Source of the DNA: JAMXLO01 sp963812075
Lineage (GTDB): Bacteria; Pseudomonadota; Alphaproteobacteria; Acetobacterales; Acetobacteraceae
Direction of reading: 5' to 3'
Length of the DNA: 64,000 nucleotides
NCBI GenBank assembly: GCA_963812075.1
Contig: CAWETN010000007.1
Span: 758,904 to 822,903 of the forward strand
Shown: positions 26,970 to 35,915 of the stretch, one piece after another
Layout of the letters: each line of letters opens with the position of its first letter
How positions within the stretch are numbered: the first letter of the stretch is position 1
The notes under the pieces: generated by a model
What the model was told of the DNA's origin: nothing
Database searches by the model: none
The model's input: only the letters and a program-made list of their open reading frames with translations
Translations under genes and position numbers: made by a program

Positions 26970-28706
26970 ATGACAGTCGAGCGCATGCTGACCGAGGAAC
27001 AGCCGGCCGGCGACCTGGTCGGGCGCGTGTTGCAGGAAGCCGGCATCGAGTATGTGTTCGGCATCTCCGGCGGCCACACGGGTCGCATCATCCAGGGCCT
27101 GCGCAAGATCCAGAACTCGCTGCGCATGGTGCTGGTGCGCGAGGAATCGCTCGCCGGCGTGATGGCCGAAGTGTACGGCCGGTTGACGCGGCGGCCGGGC
27201 GTGATGATCGGGCAGGGGCCTTGGGTACTGGGCAACGGCCTGATCGGCACGATGGAGGCCTACCTGTCCAGCTCGCCGATGCTGCTGCTGACCGACTTCT
27301 CTGACTCCACGCCGTTCCATCTGCACGCACCCTATCAGCAGGCGACCGGCGACTACGGCAGTTGGGACGCGCGGCGCGCGTTCAGCGGCGTGACCAAGCA
27401 CGTGGTGCAGGCGCTCACGCCGGTCGCCGCGGTGCAGGGGACGCAGCTTGCCATCAAGCATGCGCTGTCGGGGCAATGCGGCCCAGTCGCCGTGCTGTTC
27501 GCGATGGACTCGCTGTCCGGCACGGTGAAGCCGGATTCCCAGCCGGTGGTGTATCCGACGCAATACTATCTGCCCGCGCCACCGCCGCCGGCCGATGCGG
27601 CGCGTGTGGCGGCTGCGGCGAAGGCATTGCTGGCGGCGGAGCGGCCGGTGGTGATCGCCGGCAACGGCGTGCGCATCGCGCAGGGCTACGACGCGCTGGT
27701 GGCGTTGGTTGAGGCGGCGGGGCTGCCGGTGGTGACCACCGCGGCTGGCAAGGGCTGCTTCGCCGAGACGCACAGCCTGGCCCTCGGCGTATTCGGCACG
27801 TTCGGCACCGAGGCAGCGAATGCCTGCCTGGCTGAGGCCGACCTGGTGCTGGCGATCGGCACCAAGCTTGGTCCGTCCGACACCGCGTGGGAGAACCGCG
27901 ACCTGCTGGATCCGACGCGGCAGACCTTCATCCAGATCGACATCGAGCCGCGCAACGCGTCGTGGACGTTCCCCGCCGAACATGTGCTGCTTGGCGACGC
28001 GGCGCAGGTGATGCGACAGCTGCGCGAGGCGGTCGGATCTGCCGCGGGGCGTCGTGCGGCGGGTGATGCACGTGTCGCCCGCTGGCGCGAGGCGAAGGGC
28101 TACTTCAATTCCGCGGGCTACACGGCCGACGACAGCCCGATGCTGCCGCAGCGCGCGATCGGCGAACTGATGCGGGCCCTGCCGGCCGACGCCATCGTCA
28201 CCTGCGACGCCGGCGAGAACCGCATCATGATGACGCACTTCTATCAGACGAAGCAGGCGGGCGGCTTCCTGCAGGCGGCGGGATCGGGGCCGATGGGCTT
28301 CGCCATTCCGGCGGCGCTGGCGGCGAAGCTGGTGCATCCCGACCGGCCGGTGGTGGCGGTGTGCGGCGACGGTGGCTTCGCGATGACGATGAACGGCTTG
28401 ATGACCGGGATCGAGCAGGACATCCCGATCATCACGGTGGTGTTCAACAACCAGGCGCTCGGCTGGGTGCTGCATGGCGGCGGCCCGTTCGCAGCCGAGT
28501 TCGCCGACTTCGACCACGCGGCCATCGCGCGCGCGATGGGCTGCAACGGCGTGCGCGTCACCGAGCCGGCCGAGCTCGGCACGGCACTGCGCGAGGCAAT
28601 GAGCGCGAGGGTGCCGACGGTGATCGATGTGCGCACGTCGCTGGCGCAATCGTTCGCCGATATCACCTCGCCACTGGCGGTGGCCGCATCGCCGCGGCGG
28701 CGGTAA
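26970..28706 (+). CDS. Thiamine-pyrophosphate-dependent enzyme, acetolactate synthase-like
   Basis: A 578-residue three-domain TPP enzyme. The PYR-domain glutamate lies in VLVREESLAGVMAEVYGRLT, the central FAD/regulatory-like domain spans about 200-340, and the TPP-binding motif begins GDGGFAMTMNGLMTG and ends with the Asn of VVFNNQ. No regulatory subunit (IlvN) is nearby and the substrate loop differs from textbook acetolactate synthase, so a decarboxylase or oxo-acid lyase is equally possible. GGAGGAAG precedes the ATG. It is divergent from the isovaleryl-CoA dehydrogenase gene. Confidence 0.8.
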   Translation: MTVERMLTEEQPAGDLVGRVLQEAGIEYVFGISGGHTGRIIQGLRKIQNSLRMVLVREESLAGVMAEVYGRLTRRPGVMIGQGPWVLGNGLIGTMEAYLSSSPMLLLTDFSDSTPFHLHAPYQQATGDYGSWDARRAFSGVTKHVVQALTPVAAVQGTQLAIKHALSGQCGPVAVLFAMDSLSGTVKPDSQPVVYPTQYYLPAPPPPADAARVAAAAKALLAAERPVVIAGNGVRIAQGYDALVALVEAAGLPVVTTAAGKGCFAETHSLALGVFGTFGTEAANACLAEADLVLAIGTKLGPSDTAWENRDLLDPTRQTFIQIDIEPRNASWTFPAEHVLLGDAAQVMRQLREAVGSAAGRRAAGDARVARWREAKGYFNSAGYTADDSPMLPQRAIGELMRALPADAIVTCDAGENRIMMTHFYQTKQAGGFLQAAGSGPMGFAIPAALAAKLVHPDRPVVAVCGDGGFAMTMNGLMTGIEQDIPIITVVFNNQALGWVLHGGGPFAAEFADFDHAAIARAMGCNGVRVTEPAELGTALREAMSARVPTVIDVRTSLAQSFADITSPLAVAASPRRR

Positions 28707-28959
28707 CGCGAGTGGCTCGATCGGCGTGACCGGCCCCGCCGCAGTTCCCGGTCCGTCGAAGACGCCGGCCTGACATCTTGTTCGAACCGAGCGGAGGCGC
28801 CGTCCGGGCTCTGCCGGCCTGGCAACTCCACGATCCGGGCGGGGCACGCCCGTTTCAGAGAGAAACTCGATCATTCCGATGAATTTAATCGATTGGACAA
28901 ATGAGCGCGGCGGCGCTATGGCCCGCGCCGGAAATGAGCAACGCAGGATCGGAGGCGGC

Positions 28960-31164
28960 ATGAACGCCGAAAGCAAGTGCCCGATGGGCGGCAGGGTCAG
29001 CAGGGAGGCCATGATCCGGAGCATGTCGAACCAGCTCTGGTGGCCGAACCGGCTGGATCTGCCGATTCTCCATCAGAACTCCCCCCAGGCCGACCCGATG
29101 GGACCCGGCTTCAATTACGCCGAGGCGTTCAAGAGCCTCGATCTGAAGGCCGTGAAGGCCGACATATTCGCCCTGATGACCACGTCGCAGGACTGGTGGC
29201 CGGCCGACTATGGCCACTACGGGCCGCTGTTCATCCGCATGGCGTGGCACAGCGCGGGCACCTACCGCATCAGCGACGGTCGCGGCGGCGGCGGCACGGG
29301 CACGCAGCGGTTCGCGCCGCTCAACAGCTGGCCGGACAATGCGAACCTCGACAAGGCGCGCCTGCTGCTCTGGCCGATCAAGCAGAAGTATGGCCGGAAG
29401 CTCTCCTGGGGTGACCTGATGATCCTGGCGGGGAACTGCGCACTCGAATCGATGGGGTTCAGGACCGCCGGTTTTGCGGGCGGGCGCATCGATGTCTGGG
29501 AGCCGCAGGACGACATCTACTGGGGCTCCGAGGGCAAATGGCTGGCGGATGAGCGGTACAGTGGCGACAGGTCGCTGGAGAACCCGCTCGCCGCGGTGCA
29601 GATGGGCCTGATCTACGTCAACCCGGAGGGTCCGAACGGCCGGCCGGACCCGCTCGCTGCAGCGCGCGACATCCGCGAGACGTTCGCCCGCATGGCGATG
29701 GACGACGAGGAGACGGTGGCGCTGATCGCCGGCGGACACACGTTCGGCAAGACCCACGGCGCCGCCGACCCGGCGCGCTATGTCGGTCCGGAACCCGAGG
29801 GCGCCGTCATCGAACAGCAGGGCCTCGGCTGGAGCAACAGCTTCGGCACCGGAAGCGGCGAGGACACGATCACCAGCGGGCTCGAAGGGGCGTGGACCAA
29901 GAACCCGGTGAAGTGGGACAACGGCTTCTTCGACAACCTGTTCGGCTATGAGTGGGAGCTGACCAAGAGCCCGGCAGGCGCCTGGCAGTGGACGCCGAAG
30001 GATGCCGATGCGGCGGGCACCGTGCCCGACGCGCACGATCCGTCGAAGCGGCACGCGCCGATGATGCTGACGACCGACCTCGCGCTGCGCATGGACCCGA
30101 TCTACGCGCCGATTTCGCGGCGCTTCCACGAGAATCCGGAGCAGTTCGCGCACGCCTTCGCCGAGGCATGGTACAAGCTGACGCACCGCGACATGGGCCC
30201 GGTCTCCCGCTATCTCGGCCCGGAGGTTCCGGCCGAGCCACGCATCTGGCAGGACCCGGTTCCCGCCGTCGAACATGCGCTGATCGATGACGCGGACATC
30301 GCGGCGCTGAAGGCCACGATCCTCGCCTCCGGGCTGTCGGTCGCACGGCTGGTGAAGACCGCGTGGGCGTCGGCGGCGACGTTCCGCGGCTCGGACAAGC
30401 GCGGCGGCGCCAACGGGGCGCGCATTCGCCTGGCGCCGCAGAAGGATTGGGCCGTCAACGAACCGACCGAGTTGAAGGCTGCGCTGGCAAAGCTGGAAAA
30501 GATCCGGCAGGCGTTCAACGCCGAACAGTTCGGCAGCAAGCTCGTGTCGCTTGCCGACCTGATCGTTCTGGGTGGCTGCGCCGCGGTCGAGCAGGCGGCG
30601 AAGAACGCCGGCCATATCGTCCAGGTGCCGTTCACCCCGGGGCGCACCGACGCGTCGCAGGAGCAGACCGATACCCATTCCTTCGCCGTGCTCGAACCCA
30701 AAGTGGATGCGTTCCGCAACTACCTGAGCGGCGAGCATCGTCGATCGCCGGAAGAGATGCTGGTCGATCAGGCACAGCTCCTGACGCTGACGGCGCCCGA
30801 GATGACGGCGCTGATCGGCGGCATGCGCGTGCTGGGGGCGAACTTCGGCGGGTCCAGTCTCGGCGTCTTCACCGATCGGCCAGAGGTGTTGAGCAACGAC
30901 TTCTTCGTGAGCCTGCTCAGGACGGGTCCCAGCATGAAGTGGGAGGCGTCCGCTGACGCCGAGGGCGTGTTCGTGGCGCGCGATCGGGCGACCGGCGAGA
31001 GGAAGTGGGCCGGCACGCGGGTGGACCTGATCTTCGGTTCGAACTCGCAGCTGCGCGCGCTGGCGGAGGCCTACGCGGCCGATGATGCGGGGCGGGCCTT
31101 CGTGGACGCGTTCGTCGCGGCCTGGAGCAAGGTGATGCACCTCGACCGCTTCGACCTCGCCTGA
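28960..31164 (+). CDS. katG: Catalase-peroxidase
   Basis: A 734-residue bifunctional haem enzyme that removes hydrogen peroxide. The distal site IRMAWHSAGTYR contains the Arg, Trp and His; the proximal histidine lies in AGGHTFGKTHGA. The Trp-Tyr-Met cross-link partners are the distal Trp, Tyr in LIYVNPEGP and Met in FARMAMDDEE. The second, haem-free domain follows from about residue 420. ATG 28960 is preceded by GGAGG. The 250-bp upstream gap (28707-28959) has an AT-rich stretch around 28880-28895 and no gene; no oxidative-stress operator can be assigned. Confidence 0.95.
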   Translation: MNAESKCPMGGRVSREAMIRSMSNQLWWPNRLDLPILHQNSPQADPMGPGFNYAEAFKSLDLKAVKADIFALMTTSQDWWPADYGHYGPLFIRMAWHSAGTYRISDGRGGGGTGTQRFAPLNSWPDNANLDKARLLLWPIKQKYGRKLSWGDLMILAGNCALESMGFRTAGFAGGRIDVWEPQDDIYWGSEGKWLADERYSGDRSLENPLAAVQMGLIYVNPEGPNGRPDPLAAARDIRETFARMAMDDEETVALIAGGHTFGKTHGAADPARYVGPEPEGAVIEQQGLGWSNSFGTGSGEDTITSGLEGAWTKNPVKWDNGFFDNLFGYEWELTKSPAGAWQWTPKDADAAGTVPDAHDPSKRHAPMMLTTDLALRMDPIYAPISRRFHENPEQFAHAFAEAWYKLTHRDMGPVSRYLGPEVPAEPRIWQDPVPAVEHALIDDADIAALKATILASGLSVARLVKTAWASAATFRGSDKRGGANGARIRLAPQKDWAVNEPTELKAALAKLEKIRQAFNAEQFGSKLVSLADLIVLGGCAAVEQAAKNAGHIVQVPFTPGRTDASQEQTDTHSFAVLEPKVDAFRNYLSGEHRRSPEEMLVDQAQLLTLTAPEMTALIGGMRVLGANFGGSSLGVFTDRPEVLSNDFFVSLLRTGPSMKWEASADAEGVFVARDRATGERKWAGTRVDLIFGSNSQLRALAEAYAADDAGRAFVDAFVAAWSKVMHLDRFDLA

Positions 31165-31176
31165 TTGCGGTTGGCG

Positions 31177-31203
31177 GGTCCCCGGCGGGTCGGGCCGGGG
31201 ACC
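31177..31203 (+). terminator. Hairpin after katG
   Basis: GGTCCCCGGC (31177-31186) and GCCGGGGACC (31194-31203) form a perfect 10-bp GC-rich stem with a 7-nt loop, 12 nt after the katG stop. There is no clear T-run, so it is a terminator-like or transcript-stabilising hairpin. Confidence 0.55.
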
Positions 31204-31449
31204 TGCCCCGTGACTGGTCCTGCATGGGTCTCGCGGGCGTCTCATTGCCCGTCTGGTGGGACGGGTGAGCTGCATCTGACTGTGCTGTTGGCAGTGGCGC
31301 TTTTCACCACGAAGGACGATCGAGGGCACCACGGAGAAGAAGGTGGTTGGCGTTTCGCGCCGCCTGGCGCGCTGGCCTGCGCGCGAGCGCATTCGAAAAT
31401 CTCCGTGCTGCTCTGCACAGACCTGGAGAAATGCTGCCCCCACAGCCGG
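31204..31449. other. Gene-free stretch with a CACCACGAAGGA-type repeat remnant
   Basis: No coding sequence is supported here. The segment 31301-31340 (TTTTCACCACGAAGGACGAT and the related continuation) resembles dispersed repeats of the form CACCACGAAGGA seen in various genomes; only a short degenerate copy is present. Confidence 0.35.
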
Positions 31450-32160
31450 TCAAACGGCGGCGAGTCCGGCCTGCCTGTCGAGTTCCAACAGAACCGGGCT
31501 GGTTCCGCTGACGATGGCCCGCACCAGCTCAGGCGCAGGCGGGCCGAAGCTACAGGGTTCCGGCAGGTGGCCCAGCGAGCGGATCAGCTTCGCCCGCTGA
31601 GGGTAGGTGACGGCAAACAGTTCGGCCTCGGTCAGGCTGTTGCCCGTGTCATCGCGCGCCGGTTCCGGCGTGGGCGCTGAGGGCGGCGGCTGCGGCGCGG
31701 CTTCGCCGATGGCTTCGGCCATCTGCCTGGCCACCGCATGCTCGGTCCAGGCGTCCTGGTTGCAGGCGCCTGCGTCGGCCTCCCGCTTGCGCCGTGCCGC
31801 CTGGATGCGCGCGAGCAGCGCCCGCGCGGCGTTGGCCTGGCGCATCATGCTGACGGACTGCGCATTGCACTTGAGGACCGCGGCGAGATCGCCCGCGTGC
31901 CGGCGCGCCAGGCGCAGGCATTCGGTAGCCTGGGCATCGGCAGAGACGCTGCGAACGGCAATGCGGGCCTCTTCGGCATTGGCGGGCAGCATGGAGGCTA
32001 CGTCGGCGATGGCCGCGCGGTCGCGGTGGACGCGCGCCTCCGGCGTCTCGTCGGCGGGCAGCGGGAGGCTGGATCGGAGGTCGTGGACGATCTGCCAGTA
32101 CGTGCTGCGAGGGAGCAGGAGGCTGAGGTCGGGCTGCTCAGGCAGGGGCGCGGGGTCCAT
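31450..32160 (-). CDS. Hypothetical protein, Acetobacteraceae-type multi-copy family
   Basis: A 236-residue soluble protein with a helical middle region (LPANAEEARIAVRSVSADAQATECLRLARRH, SMMRQANAARALLARIQAARRKRE) and a Pro-rich linker before a C-terminal segment. I do not know its function. The pattern resembles short helical hypothetical proteins that I recall occurring in several copies per genome in Acetobacteraceae, from which the taxonomic suggestion comes. No signal peptide or membrane segment is seen. It stands alone between katG and the sigma-factor fragment. Confidence 0.6.
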   Translation of the reverse strand: MDPAPLPEQPDLSLLLPRSTYWQIVHDLRSSLPLPADETPEARVHRDRAAIADVASMLPANAEEARIAVRSVSADAQATECLRLARRHAGDLAAVLKCNAQSVSMMRQANAARALLARIQAARRKREADAGACNQDAWTEHAVARQMAEAIGEAAPQPPPSAPTPEPARDDTGNSLTEAELFAVTYPQRAKLIRSLGHLPEPCSFGPPAPELVRAIVSGTSPVLLELDRQAGLAAV

Positions 32161-32342
32161 GCTGGGGGAATATATTGGTTAGTATGGATGGTGGCAAGAG
32201 TTAGTTACATTGCCGCCGCGGGCCGGAATGGCGCCTTGCGGACAGAGAGCGTGTCGGGGCGGACGCTGACCGGCTCTGCGCCCAATCTCGGTCCCCGGCC
32301 ATTGGCGCCCTGCGCCTCAACCATCGAAAAATCTCCGGGACG

Positions 32343-33050
32343 ATGTCGATCTCCGAAAACTCCTCGGTGCTGGAGGTCATCTACCTCATCTTCAATGAAG
32401 GCTATGCCGCCACGGCCGGCGAGGACCTTGTTCGGCCGAGCCTGTGCCTGGAGGCGCAACGGCTGGGCCGCATTCTGGCGGGGCTGATGCCCGAGGACGC
32501 CGAAATGTTCGGCCTGCTGGCCCTGATGGAAATCCAGGCATCGCGTGTGCCGGCACGTATCGGGCCAGACGGCGCCCTCGTACCGCTGACCGAGCAGAAT
32601 CGCGCACGTTGGGACCAACTGCTGATCCGCCGAGGCCTGGACGCGCTGGCTCGGGCCGAAGCGCTCGGGGGCGATGGGCCCTATGCCCTGCAAGCCGCAC
32701 TGGCAGCCTGCCATGCGCGTGCGCGCAGCCCGGCCGACACCGACTGGCCCCGCATCGCCGCACTCTATGACCGGCTGCGAGCAGCGATGCCGTCGCCGGT
32801 AGTCGATCTCAATCGAGCGATCGCCCACAGCATGGCCTTCGGGCCCGAAGCCGGCCTGCGGCTGATAGACGAGATTGCCGACGCTGACGCCCTGCGCAAT
32901 TACGCACCATTCCCGGCTGCGAGGGGCGACTTTCTTTTTCGGGCAGGCCGATTGGCCGAGGCCCGCTCCGAATTCGAGGCTGCGAGCAAGCTCACCCGCA
33001 ACGCGCGGGAAAGGGACTTTCTACTTGCCCGTGCAGGCGCCTGCGATTGA
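32343..33050 (+). pseudogene. C-terminal part of an ECF42-type sigma factor, DNA-binding domains missing
   Basis: All 235 residues match the C-terminal helical/TPR-like domain of ECF42 (DUF6596-type) sigma factors: VLEVIYLIFNEGYAAT, LCLEAQRLGRILAGLMP, PYALQAALAACHARA and SPVVDLNRAIAHSMAFGPEAG. Full-length proteins are about 400 aa with sigma-2 and sigma-4 domains in front; upstream DNA (32161-32342) encodes neither in any frame. It therefore cannot direct RNA polymerase on its own. It may be a relic or a freestanding regulator. No DGPF/YCII-type gene, the usual ECF42 neighbour, is present. Confidence 0.65.
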
Positions 33051-33163
33051 CAATATCTCTGTGCCGGAAGCGCCCCTCGGCGACATAAAAAGCCGCCGGC
33101 CCGTTCACGACCCAAGTCGGGCGCTCGCGATCCGATCAACCATTCGCCGAAGCCGACATTCGA

Positions 33164-33955
33164 TCAGATCGATCGGAGCAGGTTTCCGTAGCCGTCGACC
33201 GGCGTGCGAACGCCGGATAGGCGGAGGCAATGCCACAGGCTGGCTTGATTCGCCGAAACGACGGGACGTCGCAGGTCGCGTTCCAGCGCATCGAGAATAC
33301 CCACGCAGCGAAACCCCGTGCCGGCGATCAGGACGCCATCCGCCTCCTGCGGGCAGGCCACCCGCACCTGCTGGTACAGCGGTTCGATCGCTTGCTCGAT
33401 CCCCATACCCTGCCGATACAGCTCGCCAGGTGGCACGTCGCGCCATTTCCGGCCGGGATCGTAACGCAGATGTCCCACCGGCTCGGTCCCGCGTGCGCAC
33501 CAGTCCCGAACACCCGCCGCCACCGTGCTGTCGTCGAACCAGGGCGGAAATACCAGGAATGGATGCTTCACGCCGCTCGCCCGCAGCGCCGCCGCACAGT
33601 CCAGCCCGTTGGTGGTCACCACCACCCCCCCGCCGAGTTCCCGCGACAGCGTTTCCACTACCGCCGCATCCCACTGTGGCCCGCCCAGGATGCTGCTGGA
33701 GCTATGGCCAACCACGACCGCCGACAGGCACATCGGTGCGAACTGCCGGCAGCCGCGCAGCAGGTCATCTTCCAACTCCACTCCGCTGCGGTCGTCACGC
33801 CAGCGCGCCCAGGGCGCCCGGGCGGTTACTCGTGCAGCGTGCACCGACACATCCGGCGGGACCATCGCCCACCACTCGGCCTCGGGCACGACTTCACTGC
33901 CGACGATGAACATGCCGATACGAGCTTGCCAGCCCCAGTTGTCTCTCTGTGTCAT
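33164..33955 (-). CDS. Asp/Glu racemase-superfamily protein, arylmalonate decarboxylase/maleate isomerase-like
   Basis: A 263-residue protein starting at ATG 33955. It has the pattern of the maleate isomerase/arylmalonate decarboxylase branch: GWQARIGMFIVGSEVVPEAEWW, VVVGHSSSSILGG, TTNGLDCAAALRASG and a cysteine in AGTGFRCVGIL. Racemases and isomerases need two active-site cysteines; here the first position appears as Ser (HSSSS) and only the second Cys is kept, as in arylmalonate decarboxylases. Decarboxylation of a malonate-type acid is therefore favoured but unproven. Downstream of the HpcH/HpaI aldolase gene, 114 bp apart, same direction. Confidence 0.7.
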   Translation of the reverse strand: MTQRDNWGWQARIGMFIVGSEVVPEAEWWAMVPPDVSVHAARVTARAPWARWRDDRSGVELEDDLLRGCRQFAPMCLSAVVVGHSSSSILGGPQWDAAVVETLSRELGGGVVVTTNGLDCAAALRASGVKHPFLVFPPWFDDSTVAAGVRDWCARGTEPVGHLRYDPGRKWRDVPPGELYRQGMGIEQAIEPLYQQVRVACPQEADGVLIAGTGFRCVGILDALERDLRRPVVSANQASLWHCLRLSGVRTPVDGYGNLLRSI

Positions 33956-34069
33956 GGCTTTTCCCGAAGGCGGTTGTCCGGCTGTTTGCCAGACCGCCCG
34001 CATCGACGTTGTTAGGGCCCGCCGCCCAATAAGTGAATCGAGCGGGGTCCGGCTCACGCCCCGTCGCAC

Positions 34070-34837
34070 TTATCCTGCAATGGACCCTGAGCGCTCGATC
34101 CCGGCCAGGGCGTTCTGGATCCCGGCCGTCGCCCAGGGGCCCCATGGCATGGTGAAGAACTTGAACCCCTTCTGGACGAAGAAGTTCGGGTCCATCCCGG
34201 GCGGGATGAAATACATCCCCGCGGCAATGCCGTGTTTTGCTGCCGTTGCCGCGATTTTATCGAGCGCTCGCTGATAAATGTCGCACTGGTAGTCGAGCGG
34301 CACCCCCAGCTCGATCGAAAGATCGGACGGGCCGATCAGCAGGACGTCGACGCCCGGGACCGAGGCGATGGCATCGAGATTCTCCAGCGACTGGTTGGTC
34401 TCGATCATCGGCACGATGACCAGCTCGTTGTTCACGGCATCCATGTAGTCGCGGTAATTCTTGAACTCGCCCCACTCGCCGCGCACGCCGGCGTTGCTGC
34501 GGTTGCCCGCGGGAAAATAGTGGCAGGCGCGCACCATCGCCTCCGCCTCCGCGCGGGTGTTGATCATCGGTGCAATGATGCCACGCGCGCCCGCGTCAAG
34601 CGCGAAGCAGATCTGATACGCCTCGTTGGCGGCGACGCGCACGACAGGCGCCGCCTGCTTGCCGCGCATCGCCTGGATCGACGGCTGCAGCTGCTTGATC
34701 TCCCAGGGGGAGTGCTGGGTGTCGAACAGCAGGAAGTCGTACCCGGCGTCGGCCAGTACCGACACGTCGACGTTCGGTGCCCCGGCCGTCCCGACGACGG
34801 TCCTGCCTGACTTGATGGAGTCCTTGATGGCGTTCAT
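34070..34837 (-). CDS. HpcH/HpaI-family aldolase
   Basis: A 255-residue class II (metal-dependent) aldolase of the HpcH/HpaI family that cleaves hydroxy-oxo acids to pyruvate or glyoxylate plus an aldehyde. Typical elements are DFLLFDTQHSPWEIKQL, DAGARGIIAPMINTRAEAE, the metal-ligand Glu in VPMIETNQSLENLDAI and Asp in LLIGPSDLSIELG. I use ATG 34837 because GGGAGGAA stands upstream. The companion arylmalonate-decarboxylase-like gene follows it. Confidence 0.82.
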   Translation of the reverse strand: MNAIKDSIKSGRTVVGTAGAPNVDVSVLADAGYDFLLFDTQHSPWEIKQLQPSIQAMRGKQAAPVVRVAANEAYQICFALDAGARGIIAPMINTRAEAEAMVRACHYFPAGNRSNAGVRGEWGEFKNYRDYMDAVNNELVIVPMIETNQSLENLDAIASVPGVDVLLIGPSDLSIELGVPLDYQCDIYQRALDKIAATAAKHGIAAGMYFIPPGMDPNFFVQKGFKFFTMPWGPWATAGIQNALAGIERSGSIAG

Positions 34838-34916
34838 CTGGCGTCGATTCCTCCCACAGCAGCTTTCGCGCCCGTTCAACCGACCAACGGTGACGGGCGC
34901 GCGGCGCACGCCATTA

Positions 34917-35222
34917 TCACACATTGGCGAAGCGGCGCAGCCCACGAGTCATCCCGACCAGAGTCGCCTCATCGAGGGTCAGTGTCAGCCATTCAGCATT
35001 GCGCATCCGAAGCTGTCCGTCCGCGTCCCATCCAAGGCCGTCTGCAGGGCAACATCGGCGAACGTCGGCTTTGAGGGCGCCAGCCGATGGCGGACCAGGC
35101 CGCGGCGCCACCAACATCCTTGTGCGCGCTGCATAAGGGCGTTCCGCCCCAAGGACCGATCCGACCATCGCTTGACTGCGCGCACAGTGCAATGGATCGT
35201 CGCAGTCGCGAGGAAATGCCAT
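34917..35222 (-). CDS. Possible small protein or gene fragment
   Basis: The stretch 34838-35220 holds no confident gene. One 101-residue frame ends with DGQLRMRNAEWLTLTLDEATLVGMTRGLRRFANV, which has protein-like composition, whereas its N-terminal half does not. I recognise no family. It may be the tail of a decayed gene. Confidence 0.2.
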   Translation of the reverse strand: MAFPRDCDDPLHCARSQAMVGSVLGAERPYAARTRMLVAPRPGPPSAGALKADVRRCCPADGLGWDADGQLRMRNAEWLTLTLDEATLVGMTRGLRRFANV

Positions 35223-35715
35223 GGCTGGCCACGACCGCGAGGCTCATCTGACACGGCTCGAACATATCGAGCGCCGGCTGCAGGCGCTGGAGGATACGGA
35301 GGCGATCCGCAATCTCAAGTCGCGTTACGCAGCCTTGTGCGACGACAATTACAACGCCGATGGGATCGCCGCGCTGTTCACCGAGGACGCGATCTGGGAC
35401 AGCCCGGGCCTGGGCCGGTTCGAGGGCCGCGAAGCCATCCGGGAGTTCTTCCGCCGCGCCGCGGGCATCTTCTCGTTCGCCATCCACTACAGTCTGAACG
35501 GTCAGATCCATGTGGACGGCGATACGGCCGGGGCGCAGTGGTACCTGTTCATGCCGTGCACGCTGGCGGACGGAAATCGCGCGATGTGGCGCGCCAGCAT
35601 CGACCATGAGCGCTACCGGCGCACGGATGGCGGCTGGCTGTTCGCAGAGAAGCGTTCGGAGCCGCTGATGAATGTCCCGTTCGAGGATGGCTGGGCGCGC
35701 CGGCGCTTCGTCTGA
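35221..35715 (+). CDS. SnoaL-like / nuclear transport factor 2-fold protein
   Basis: A 164-residue protein of the SnoaL_4 type cone-shaped alpha+beta fold. The helix LEDTEAIRNLKSRYAALCDDNYNADGIAALFTEDAIWD is diagnostic, with an Asp-containing pocket and the sheet SFAIHYSLNGQIHVDGDTAGAQWYLF. Members act as dehydratases, isomerases or small-molecule binders of aromatic or terpene-like compounds. It precedes an HpcH/HpaI aldolase gene by 200 bp on the same strand, hinting at a ring or side-chain degradation context. The intervening 35716-35915 shows nothing else. Confidence 0.78.
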   Translation: MAGHDREAHLTRLEHIERRLQALEDTEAIRNLKSRYAALCDDNYNADGIAALFTEDAIWDSPGLGRFEGREAIREFFRRAAGIFSFAIHYSLNGQIHVDGDTAGAQWYLFMPCTLADGNRAMWRASIDHERYRRTDGGWLFAEKRSEPLMNVPFEDGWARRRFV

Positions 35716-35915
35716 GCCAGGGCAACGCCTTGCCGGACGGTTCAAGCCTGCGCCACGCTTGCCGCCACACGCTGGCCCGCAGCGCTGGGGAACTCGCCGG
35801 GCAGCGCAGCGCCGGCCGAACGCGCCGTTGATGGTGCACCGGCCATGCGGCAGCCGGTGACTTCTGATCGGATTCCCGCTCAGATCGCAGTCACAGCGCA
35901 CATGAGGAACATCCA

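Noticed and set aside
25596..29024. A 1142-codon minus-strand frame opposite katG and the TPP gene
   Set aside because: Only its part 26200-26906 matches acyl-CoA dehydrogenase; the rest is antisense to well supported plus-strand genes.
28885..31443. An 852-codon frame antisense to katG
   Set aside because: It is an Arg/His/Gln-rich shadow caused by GC-rich codon bias; KatG on the other strand has all active-site motifs.
33048..33076. TTGACA at the end of the sigma-factor fragment as a promoter
   Set aside because: No acceptable -10 hexamer is found 16-18 nt downstream and no plus-strand gene follows.
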